Of a stretch of DNA of 64,000 nt, positions 1 to 9,592 are shown piece after piece. The notes under the pieces were generated by a model, which ran no database searches, had not been told where the DNA came from, and saw nothing but the letters and a program-made list of their open reading frames with translations. Location of the stretch: NCBI RefSeq assembly GCF_901000735.1, contig NC_081547.1, positions 29,809,382-29,873,381 on the forward strand, read 5' to 3'. The first letter of the stretch is position 1. Every line of letters starts with the position of its first letter. The DNA comes from Corylus avellana (Eukaryota > Streptophyta > Magnoliopsida > Fagales > Betulaceae). A program made the translations under genes and the position numbers.

Positions 1-2574
1 TTGGCTGATATGCACGAGTGTGAAACCAAGAAGGAGGGGGTGGTAAAGAGGTTCAGAGGTGTGTGTGGGAAGCAAAGCGTTGTGAAACAGAGCTTTGGGG
101 ACCAACCCAGATCGCCTTTTCGGATTTTCATGTGAGAATTCTTGTCTTTGATTACTTTATGGGGTTCCATTGTTTTTCTGTTCTCGTTATTCTTTTGTGA
201 GTTCAATTGGACTTTAAGATTGATTTTTGTCGTGCTTTATGGATGTGCATAAATTCATGCATTTAATCATGTAGAGTGGGGAAAAAAAAAATCATGTAGA
301 GTGGCATTTATGCGTATAGAAACTAGAAAGTGTTAAATCACCATTAGAAGAGATACATTTAATCATTTAATCAATACTTTAACACTTGTTCGAATCCCCA
401 AGAGGTAGTTATATCGGATGGGACCACGCTTAATAAAGCGGAGGTCATTAGTTCAAATCTCCCTCCCTCCCGCTCTTGTGTAGACATGTAAATAAAAAAA
501 TAAAAAATAAAAAACATTTGTCCTCACATGTATAGTCAAACTTCTTTTTAGTAGGTGAGAAATATTTAAATGAAATTGGATGAATTGATGAGAATCAAGA
601 TTTGACCTCAGGATTTTTGGTAAAGGATCCTCTCCATTTCAAATCCCTTCAATTTTCTCCAGTTAGTGCATTTAGAAGGGTAGTGCTGTCTAAAAATTTT
701 AACTCCAAAAAAATTTGGACAATTTTGCCCTTCTAAATGCACTAACCGGTGGAAATGGAGAGAATTTGAAATGAAGATGATCATTTTTCAGGACCTTTGG
801 CTCTAATATCATGTTAAATTATCACTTGTTCCAAAAGGTTAAGCTGAAAGGAAGATATAAATTTAATAATTTAATCAATACTTTAATAGAAATGATGTAT
901 TTGCACGTTGAAGAACCCTAATGTAGATGTTTGTTAAAAGTTTTGATTATGTTTGGTTGCTGGGAAAATGGAAGATTAAGAAAAATAAAAATAATATTTG
1001 GAGTTTAAAGTTTTAAATGGAATTTATTTCCAGATGTGGAAGTGCAGCTCAACATAAAAGGTTTGGAGTTTCTTTGAAAGATATAGCGCATATTCATGTT
1101 TGGAGTTAATGAATAATTTCATATCTTTTTTTGGGTGGGTTTTCTAGGGAAAGCTTTGTGAAGACCTGCGAGACTAGAAATTCAATTAGCATTGATCAAG
1201 AGGGGTTTGACACTTGGAAAAACATGTCCAAGGAGGTAAAGGTCTTAGGGATTTCTGATTAACCCTACTTAATTATATATTTTAATGTGATTGTCATAGT
1301 TCCTTGACTTTTCTTCAGGAGAGGAAACCATACATCAGTGAAGCGGAAAGGGTCAACACTTCTTTCTTCAAAACTTTGCTTGAAGAAATAAAGACTATGC
1401 AAAAGGTAATTCAATAAATCCAGGTGTTGGTGTCATTAATTGATAGACTCCTATATCACCTATTCCCTGCTTGCTGGACGGAAATAATCTGTTGGAACAA
1501 TCATACAATCAGTTCAGATCAAGGCTTCAAAAATGTCATTTACAAGTCATATGCTCACATTTTATATACCTTAGGCCCTTGGTTCAGAACTTGAGAATTC
1601 ATGGCCTTGGTAACTGTTGTTTTCATTCTTTATTAATTCTTCTGTTTTCTGTTGAGGCAAGTGATTTGTTCTTTGCATTGTTCTCTGGTACGCAGGTTTT
1701 AAAATTTCATCTGCAATGTTGCTTAGTTTATAATTCTGTCTGTTTCTAGTACTTTAGCAGGGGATTATGTTTCGTTTGTTCCATTTCATTCTAAATTTTC
1801 TTGATTACAATAACTAGAAGGCCATGCCACTATATATGATACTGTCTATGTATAGCTAAGAGACATTCTTTGGAAAACCTTGACCTGTCAAGCTTCCCTC
1901 CACAGAATTGTGTTATTTATAATGTCCTAACATTATTCCAATATATTGTTATCTGGTTTCGATTGTTAGAAGTTAGTAATTTCATAAAGGTAGCTTATTT
2001 TTTTTTATATCAAGCTTAATTCCTCCTATTTCTTATATCCTCAACTTGTCATTCCTTGTATCCTATTATCTTCAATAAGAAAAGCTGGCTTTCTTTCTTC
2101 CAAAGTCGAGGTTTTCTGGACTTGAATGATAAGAGATTGATTGTAGGTCGATGACGAGGCAGATTCAGTTACGGTTGGGAAGTTTGATCAGGTTTGTCTA
2201 CTTTGGAGGCTCAGAGTGGGATGATTATCTTTATGACTTTTAGTTAGCTTACACTTTTGAGACAAGTCATGCTTTTAACATTGCTTTATAATAGTCTACA
2301 CAAATTTTCCTATATTTATTATTTGGGGGCAATCACAGTTATATGAAGACTATGAAGACAGTGAAGACTACGAGAACTCTTATAGCTATGACAGTTCTCA
2401 GTGTGGAGAAACTGAGAGTTTAGACACTTATGGTGGTACCTCTCTCTCTCTGTCTCTGTACATGTGTTTTTGACTAGATTTTTCACTGGTGTGCAAGGAT
2501 TGAGTCAGATGGCCTCTACCTCTATCTACTAATGGTGCTAACTTTTTTGTTCCGCAGGCACTACCGATTCCTGA
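1..2574 (+). CDS. HMG-box DNA-binding protein, 5' end missing
   Basis: This is the 3' part of a nuclear HMG-box protein; the window opens inside an exon. Visible exons are 1-131, 1148-1235, 1319-1405, 2147-2191, 2339-2432 and 2558-2574, with GT-AG introns and the frame kept throughout (about 153 residues before the TGA at 2572). The middle holds a divergent single HMG box: SPFRIFMESFVKT, then DTWKNMSKEERKPYISEAER, matching the helix pattern of plant HMGB proteins. The first residues (LADMHEC) look like the end of a short Cys/His motif I associate with one HMG-box subfamily; that part rests on memory. The tail is acidic and rich in Asp, Glu, Ser and Tyr (YEDYEDSEDYENSYSYD), as is usual for HMGB C-termini. 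The expected role is non-sequence-specific DNA bending in chromatin. The final intron has two possible donors 3 nt apart (2433 and 2436), adding or dropping one Gly. Confidence 0.8.
390..512 (+). mobile_element. tRNA-derived SINE, copy 1 (nested in a TRIM-like element)
   Basis: The element has a tRNA-like head (GAGGTAGTTATATCGG as an A-box-like part and TTAGTTCAAATCT as a B-box-like part), the shared body GCGGAGGTCA and TGTAGACATGTA, and an A-rich tail. It is flanked by near-identical 9-bp repeats, AACACTTGT at 381-389 and AACATTTGT at 513-521. The same family occurs at 8628-8740 and 16758-16866. Confidence 0.8.
614..787. mobile_element. foldback MITE-like element
   Basis: A 174-bp segment folds on itself. 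The left arm (about 626-682) contains CATTTCAAAT and AGTTAGTGCATTTAGAAGGG; the right arm (about 723-783) contains the inverse CCCTTCTAAATGCACTAACC and ATTTGAAATG. Six-bp direct repeats TCAGGA flank it at 608-613 and 788-793, and they interrupt a TCAGGACCTTTG-type stretch seen intact in the related TRIM at 6.9 kb. It has no coding capacity. Confidence 0.7.
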
Positions 2575-3841
2575 AATTCATGAAATCAGAAATGGTGCAA
2601 TCATGGATTGTTAAGAAATCTGGCTGAAGTTGAAGTTTTGCAAGTGAAGGCCCCCTTCCTTGTCAATTTTGGGTTGAAGGGGGCCAATCAATTTGGCAAT
2701 GGCAGAAATCTAGATCCTTACAGGATTTGTGCCATTACCTATTTTCTCAAGGCAAGTCCATTTGGCTATTGTAGAGTGCGTTAGGGGTTTTTGATTGTAG
2801 CCAGTAGATATCTATTTTCCTTCATAGTGTTTGGAAGGTTTCGCATTTGCAGTTTTTTTTTGGCTCTATTTGAGATAGAAAGAGCTTGGTACTTCAGTGG
2901 AAACGTTTTGTCATGTTTTTGTTTTGAAATGTTCCCTTCATATGCAATGCGATGCACCGAAGGTATTCTGTTGTGAGTTCATATTTTCTCTCTGGCTGAG
3001 AAGAAACCAATGTCATCATCAACAATTAATTATTATGTTTTGCAAACCGACTTTCTCTTCCTCCTTGGTCATATCACGCAGCTCATCCATTCAGATCTTC
3101 AGGCAACCAACCAACCAACTACCGACCATGATAAACAAGTTGATCAACGCACCCACACAAGCAAGCCTAAATTTAAGTGTAACCAACCTGGTATTAAAGA
3201 GACATATTTATATATAATTTCATATTGGGTTTGTGGGTGGTGTAAAAAATTGCAAGCTTTACCTGTCGGCATGTGATTGGAGTCAAGTCAACTTTTAACT
3301 ATTTTTTAAAAACTCTCTAATCATATGTTGACACATGTCAATAATTTATAAAAGAGTTTGCAAGTCAAATGCTTTGAATACTATTTTGTTCTTCTTCTCA
3401 GGCAACATTCCATTTCCATATGTGGAAAAATTAAGCAATAAATTTTAATAGAAAATGCTTGGGAGTTGGGATATAACTTTTATTATAAAGTCAATTATCA
3501 TAATTAATGAAATAATTAAGAATATACGAGAAGCAATATTTTGTACTTAGTTATTTTTATCAAATTATGGTTTGTAACAAAAGTTATAGAACATTAGCAT
3601 ATAAATTTAATTAGGTAATGACTTGCGTGATATAGTGTCACACTGTCACATGTTTATATCAGATTATAATACTCCGTACGTGCATGGTCGCCAGTGGACC
3701 ACGAGTCACACACGTGGTATGTAGCAATAGAATAAAAAAAAAAGACGTAATTGAACTCCAAAATAAATTAAAAATAAAAGCAGCTTCTTTCTACGGGCTT
3801 CGGAGCCAAAACTGAAAGTATATTCCGCTGGTTGTATCCTA
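2575..3841. other. intergenic: HMG-box 3' UTR and HAD-gene upstream region
   Basis: The first few hundred bases are T-rich, consistent with the 3' UTR of the HMG-box gene. The rest is AT-rich with no convincing coding sequence. The segment from about 3660 to 3841 is less AT-rich and is the likely promoter and 5' UTR of the HAD-like gene. Short open frames here have no recognisable similarity. Confidence 0.5.
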
Positions 3842-6800
3842 ATGGGCTGTGCCACTTGCGGCAATTTCAGAACCTCTTCTCTACTACTTCCATGGAGGCC
3901 CTCTTCGCGGATTCCACCGTCTTCGTTCCCTTCGAACATCAGATTAATGGTCTGCCTTTATTTATTTATTTATTTTTGTGCTGCTATCATTTAATTCGAT
4001 TATTAATTGCTTTGTATTTGACAGAAATTCCGGCGTTTGAACCTGGTTAAGCATAACCTGGTGGTCAGGAACGCTTTTGGGTTCGACGAAAATGGCTCCT
4101 TTAATGGGTTTCCCATCACACCCAACAAGCTTTTCATGCAAGAGGTACTGATTCTCATGCCCCTTTTTAACATTTTATTTATTAGGAATATCTGTTTTTG
4201 TTTAATCAGTCTGTTTGTTTTTGTTTGTTTCTTTAATATTATTTACCGGAGCTCTAAAAAAGATCAATTTATCGTTTCTGGGTTTGCCTTAATTTGCATT
4301 TTTGTGCATGGGAGATGTATTGGTGAACCTATTTATGTTCGAGAGAGTAGAGCCTCTGGGTTTAGCTCTTATTTGCTAGTTTTTATGTTTGGGGGTAGTA
4401 ATTTGGATGAATTGGATATTTGTGTTCACCTTCGTTTGTGTTTCAGACGATTGGAGCTGAATATGGAGAAGGTTTTGAGACTTTTAGACCAGATGGGCCT
4501 CTAAAGGTTGATGTGGTAAGGAATTTGGCTCATCTTATATGCGTGTTTCAGTTGTTTTCTCATATATTTGTTGAATTTGGTTACCATGTTATTCTTGTTG
4601 AAGCGGGATGAGGGGTAGTGCATTGTATACGACTCACGGTTGTTAAATTCTTATTGCAAATAGGATTTTTTGAACGACAGATTGCAAGAAGGTTTTCTTA
4701 AGCGAATACGCTATGCAATGAAGCCAGATGAAGCATATGGTCTTATTTTCTCTTGGGACAATGTGGTGGTAAAATTCCAAACTTTGGCAGTGTGTTTCAT
4801 GGACTCATATGGTGGTGCTGGATATATTTGTCACTAGATTTGTCAATTTTTTTTGGTAGTATGGAACTAGAGTGATATTCAGATGGAGTGAACCAGTTAA
4901 TGATGCAAATCTTGAATACACATGATTTGAGAAGGCTCAACATCATAATTGAAGTCCTAAAATGACAAGGCTATGACCAGAAATAACTTTCATGCAATTA
5001 TAATTGATACAACCAAACTAATAGAAAATAGGATTATAAATGAGCTTCCCATATAAACGTAATTTTTGCAACAGTCTGCAAGAGGCCATAAAATGCCCAA
5101 GTGCTTTCCATATCTATTGTTAGTCTTCACGCACAGAAGCACACTATTCCTAAAATGCAGTGGATTTATTTTCCCCATGCAATTGCATGTATAATGTGTT
5201 TCAGGCAGATACTCGAAGTCTAAAGTTGAATGCTTGGAAGCAGCTTGCCTACGAAGAGGGTATGTGACAACTTTTTCTAATGGCATTTTTCCTTTCCTAT
5301 TCCCTTTTTGGGGATTTTATTTGCTCTTTTCTTTTTTCTTTTTTCTTTTTTTGGGGGGGGAGGGATCTGGATAGTAAATATATATTATTGGGTGTAATTC
5401 AGCTGATTTGCAAAACCAATGTGAAGATAAATAACACTACTGGTTAAGTTGTATATCTTGTTGAGTTGAATAAAAAATGAGCAAGTGTATGCAGACATGT
5501 AAGAGCGACATATATGCAGATAAAGAAATTGGTTTTTTTGGAGATGTTGGGTGAAATTTTCTTTTTTGCTTCTTTTGTGTTTGGACTCAATGAGATTGAA
5601 TCAAAATGTTCTGGCACTATGATTATGTATTTGGTTTTTGAATTGTCATGCAGGAAAGGAAATTCCTGAAGATGGTGATTTGCAAAGATTGATGCTTTAT
5701 GCAGCTGCTGATCATGTACTGCATAAGGTTTGGAAATTTATGGTCATTTTAGGATTTTTGAATACTTTTTTTTTTTTTTTTTCTGGTCAGGATTTTTTCA
5801 TACTTAACCTGCGGTATCCGTTACAATTATGACATAGTGTTGTCTCAAGAATGTGTCTCTTACTATATTAGAAAGAAATTGGTTTTCAGAGATGTTGTTT
5901 CTTATCAACGGTGTTCCTTATTTTTTTATATCAAATGTCTCTAACAAGTTTCCTAAAACTTTCAGTTTTTACTACTATGGGATGAATCAGAAACAGAACT
6001 GGAGAGATTGAAGTTTAGGTTTTCGGAGTTGTATTTTGGGAATCTTCTCGAAGTAAGCACTTGCTTCAGTTGATTCTACTGGTCTTATGTTTGTGCCTCA
6101 GGTGCAAGAACTCATATCACCTCCCTTTTCTTTTTCAGATTAAAGAACCTGTGGAGGGTCTCAAAGAATGGCTGGATGCAGTATCTACAGCTCGCATCCC
6201 TTGTGCTGTTGTTTCAAATTTTGATCGGAGAAACATGGTACAGGCCCTAGAGAGAATGGGGCTCAAGAAGTATTTCCAGGTTGGTGATATTTTTTCTGCC
6301 ATTCGATACAATGAAACTGCATTGTTATTGGGAACCATTATCCTATCAAAGATCTGGTTGCATATTTCTTTTGATTCTGTTTGTAGGGATATGCTGGTTT
6401 TTTTTTAAAAAAAAAATCATGAAAATTTTCATTTTTTATTTTTTGACAAATATCTAATGAGAAACTTTGGTGGATTATACAGTATGCCCCTGTCACTTGT
6501 GATGAAAATGCATGAAAAGTGAGCTTGAGATATATTTATTTTGATCAGATGGCAAGAAATTCTTTTAGGTTACATTAAATAGTAACTCCTCTTAAATTCA
6601 CTAGAGTGAATGGTCGACCATCATTTATCTCAGCTAATTGTTATCTTCTTGGAGTTGCAGGCAATTGTGACCGAAGAAGATGGTATGGAATCAATAGCTC
6701 ACAGGTTTCTTTCTGCAGCTGTGAAGGTATAGTTTGTAAGACATGCTTAAGATCGTTGTATTACAATTATCATCATTCGTTCAGAGCATATTTTTCTCAG

Positions 6801-7946
6801 TTAAATTATCACGTATCCCAAAAGCTTAAGTGAATAGGAAAGCTTTGATTTAATTATTTAATTAATACTTTAATACTTTCCTCACGTGTAGGACTAGACA
6901 ATACATAAGACTATTTTAATTGAAATGGGGGTAAATGATGGAGAAACAATTCAAATTCAGGACCTTTGCTCTGATACTATTTTAAATCACTAATTATCCT
7001 AGAAGTTTAAGTTGATCGAAAATGGTTGATTTAATTATTTAATTAATACTTTAACAATAATCCTTTTTATCTTTTTCTTTTTTCTTTGCCTTAAATTTTC
7101 ACTTAATTATGAAATGGCTAGTCTGGAGTCATTTTATTACTAAAACTGTGCGACACAATGCAACTTTTGATTTTCTTAAATGTAAATTTTAAATTTCAAT
7201 GCTGGGTCTCTCATATTTTTGTTATAGCTGGAAGTTATTGCAAGTGAAGGTTGGTTGCATAGCATATGCACAGACAAGATTTTAATGTCTGTTTTCCTAA
7301 GATATGGTATTTGTGACATGACTGCTGCTCTATAGTCCTGCTATTGTTTTTGACATAGTTGCATATATTCCTTGCAGCTTGATCGGAAACCATCCAAGTG
7401 TGTGGTGTTTGAGGATGACCCTAGAGGCGTAACTGCCGCTCACAACTGTACAATGATGGCTGTGGCACTAATCGGTGCTCACCCAGCGTACGTACCCATA
7501 CTTTTATGTAGGGAGTCTTAAGACGACTCTAATAAAATCGGCATGATTCCAGTCTGTTGTTCATTGATTATACACATGAAAACATACAACACTTTTTTTC
7601 CGGTAGATATAAAGATGCATAGAAGTTTAATAGCATTCAGAGGAGTCTATATCCAAATGTTTTGAGAAACAAATGACTCTAATTTCACAGTTTATCAATG
7701 TATCACTTTTCTAGTCTTCTCTGTGAATCTTGAAAAATATGTCAAAACCCTCACACTCTCGATTTTGGAGCATGCAGGTACGATCTGGTGCAGGCTGATC
7801 TTGCAGTTGCTGGGTTTAATGAGCTTTCGGTTATCAACCTGAGAAGATTATTTGCTAATAATGGTTCCACGTTCATGGACCTGCAGAAGCAGATTGTAGA
7901 GAAGTCTCCTCCGAAAAGGAAGCTTACCATTGATACCATTTTTTGA
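3842..7946 (+). CDS. HAD-superfamily hydrolase-like protein, predicted plastid (At3g10970 type)
   Basis: Eleven exons: 3842-3949, 4025-4144, 4447-4515, 4664-4768, 5205-5259, 5654-5727, 5966-6052, 6139-6279, 6661-6726, 7378-7487 and 7778-7946, giving 367 residues. The start at 3842 is preferred because only that frame joins exon 2 correctly; the more obvious ATG at 3892 is in the wrong frame. The N-terminus (MGCATCGNFRTSSLLLPW) is Ser/Arg-rich with no acidic residues, like a plastid transit peptide. HAD motifs run in order: motif I region GLIFSWDNVVADT (about 125-137), motif II CAVVSNFDRR (Ser at about 232) and motif IV VVFEDDPRG (about 284-292). The usual nucleophile Asp of motif I is Ser129, while the second Asp (131) is kept. 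Arabidopsis At3g10970 is, from memory, closely similar. Catalysis is therefore doubtful and the substrate unknown. A TRIM-like element sits in intron 9. Confidence 0.88.
6800..7056 (-). mobile_element. TRIM-like (miniature LTR) element in HAD-gene intron 9
   Basis: Two direct repeats of about 78 bp, 6800-6876 and 6979-7056, share ATTTAATTATTTAATTAATA and the preceding AAGTTTAAGT-like block. Between them lie about 100 bp without coding capacity. GCTCTGATAC (6968-6977), just before the right repeat, is the reverse complement of the TGGTATCAGAGC-type primer-binding site, so the element lies on the minus strand. Confidence 0.75.
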
Positions 7947-9592
7947 TTCACTTCTACTTCCCACATATTTCTCCTTGTGATTAAGTAGCTGATCATCAAC
8001 ATGGTTTTATATTTTTTTGATGTCCTGTGGAATTTCTTAATTTATTTCATATTTGATATGATTACAATTTTGCGCTCAAGCTCTTCAACTCAAATGTTAA
8101 CCCCTATAGTCTGGCGTTTGTTCTTTCCATGTGTCTTTAATCATTGTACCATGCATTAACACTTTACCAGTTAGTTTGTAAATCTACATGTTATTTACTA
8201 CGTTAGTCATTGTTTCTTAATTTTTTTAGGTGCCACGTGATATTCATAAAAATTGTCACGTGTTTTTATAAGGGATTGTAATAAAAGGTGAAGTATTCGA
8301 AGCATTTTACTTTATGTCATTAGAAGGTGAGAGGGTAAGGTATTCCATTTTTGGCTTTAACATAAGAGGGATCGTGTTTTGTCTATTGTCGGCTGGAAAT
8401 CTTGTTGTGGATCAGGTGGGGCACAGCTTATTTGTCATGTTCTTGTATATATTTTTTTTAAATGGCTTCTTCTATGGTCGCTTAATTTTTTTTTTTTTTT
8501 TTTTAAATGCTTCGTTAATATAAGACAAACCAAAAATAAGATAACTTTAGAATGGTTTTTATGAATTGTTTCTACTTAAACAAGTCAGTTAAAATGGTTA
8601 GAGCTTCAGAAATTGTATTGCTAATATATATATATATATTTTACATGTCCACACAAGAGAAGGGAGAGGGGGGATTCAAACTAGTGACCTCCGCTTCATT
8701 AGACGTGGTCCACAGCCGATTGAACTACCCCTTGAGAACTAAATTGTATTGCTAATATTGATTATGGTCATAAATTCAATCAAATCAAAAAGAGTTTACA
8801 AACACACACACACATATATATATATATGGCAAAAAAAATCATTTAAAAAAAAAATAGATAAGAGGGAGAAAATGAGTGAGAATTTTATTGCTATCTATCA
8901 TGCTCTTTTCTTCGTAAGATATGGTAACAAAATTAATAACAGTCTCTCTCTCTTTTTTTTTTTCTTTTTTTTTTTTTGTGTATGTTTATTGGAGTGATTT
9001 TTTTTAATATTATTTACCCAATAAATTAAATAATCTATTTATTTTTTTTATAAAAAAAAATGCACAAGTATTTCTAACCGTGGCATATCTAATTAGGAGC
9101 AGTCTAGATCATAAAGTTTTAGATTTTTAAAACAACTCTATATTGGAATTATTAAAATTATAATGTTTTTTATGGGCTAAAATTTGTAATATTTATTTGC
9201 AGATGGAAAAAATGATTAAAAAAAAAAATAATGCACAAGAATAAACAACCATACCCATAAAAATGTTCTGATTAATGACTTCACTGGTTTTAAAAAGCTC
9301 AGTTTAGCTTAGGAAAAAAAAGAAAAAAAAAAAAGCTTAGAGAAAAAAGAAAAGCTGAGCTGGAGCTAACCTGCTCTGACATGGCGAAAGATCGGTGGCC
9401 ACTGCCCACAAATGAATTGTTAGGTACCGTAGACGCTCTTATCTTCTGGTGTCCCCACTTCCCCTTTCGCATCCATTCCAATTTCCCATTATCTTCACCT
9501 CTGAGTCGGACTTTTTTACTTGTCTCCTCTTCAGACCTTCGATACATATGAGAAGTAGCTTTTGAGTCTTTGAGCTTCTGATTTCTCAAACA
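7947..9592. other. intergenic: 3' UTR, SINE and AT-rich simple repeats
   Basis: After the HAD stop codon there is a T-rich 3' UTR. A minus-strand SINE follows at 8628-8740, then a CA/TA dinucleotide run near 8800-8827 and long T and A runs near 8484-8504, 8950-8978 and 9310-9335. From about 9360 to 9592 the composition is more balanced and pyrimidine-rich, consistent with the uroporphyrinogen decarboxylase promoter and 5' UTR. No gene was recognised. Confidence 0.5.
8628..8740 (-). mobile_element. tRNA-derived SINE, copy 2, with 18-bp target duplication
   Basis: Read on the minus strand it is CAAGGGGTAGTTCAATCGG (A-box-like), GAAGCGGAGGTCACTAG, TTTGAATCC (B-box-like), TGTGTGGACATGTAAAA and an AT tail. 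It is bracketed by an exact 18-bp direct repeat, AAATTGTATTGCTAATAT at 8610-8627 and 8741-8758, a hallmark of retroposition. Confidence 0.9.

Larger units (their letters stand above)
331..888 (-). mobile_element. TRIM-like (miniature LTR) element with nested insertions
   Basis: Two related AT-rich terminal segments lie in the same orientation, 331-384 (shortened) and 812-888; both begin TGTTAAAT and end in TCAATACTTTAA. Next to the right copy, GGCTCTAATATCATG (799-813) is a decayed reverse complement of the initiator-Met tRNA primer-binding site TGGTATCAGAGC, so the element reads on the minus strand. The interior has no coding capacity and has been enlarged by a SINE (390-512) and a foldback element (614-787). 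A better preserved relative is at 6800-7056. Confidence 0.65.

Noticed and set aside
390..470. tRNA gene suggested by A-box and B-box-like sequence
   Set aside because: It cannot fold as a full tRNA by eye and has SINE body, A tail and target duplications; the same unit recurs at 8.6 and 16.8 kb.
3892..4050. ATG-initiated open frame MEALFADSTVF as the start of the HAD gene
   Set aside because: Out of phase with exon 2; splicing from 3949 to 4025 would give a stop at once. The 3842 frame fits.
8230..8275. Two CACGTG motifs as a regulatory pair
   Set aside because: Lies downstream of one gene and 1.3 kb before the next; palindromic hexamers this short are expected by chance.
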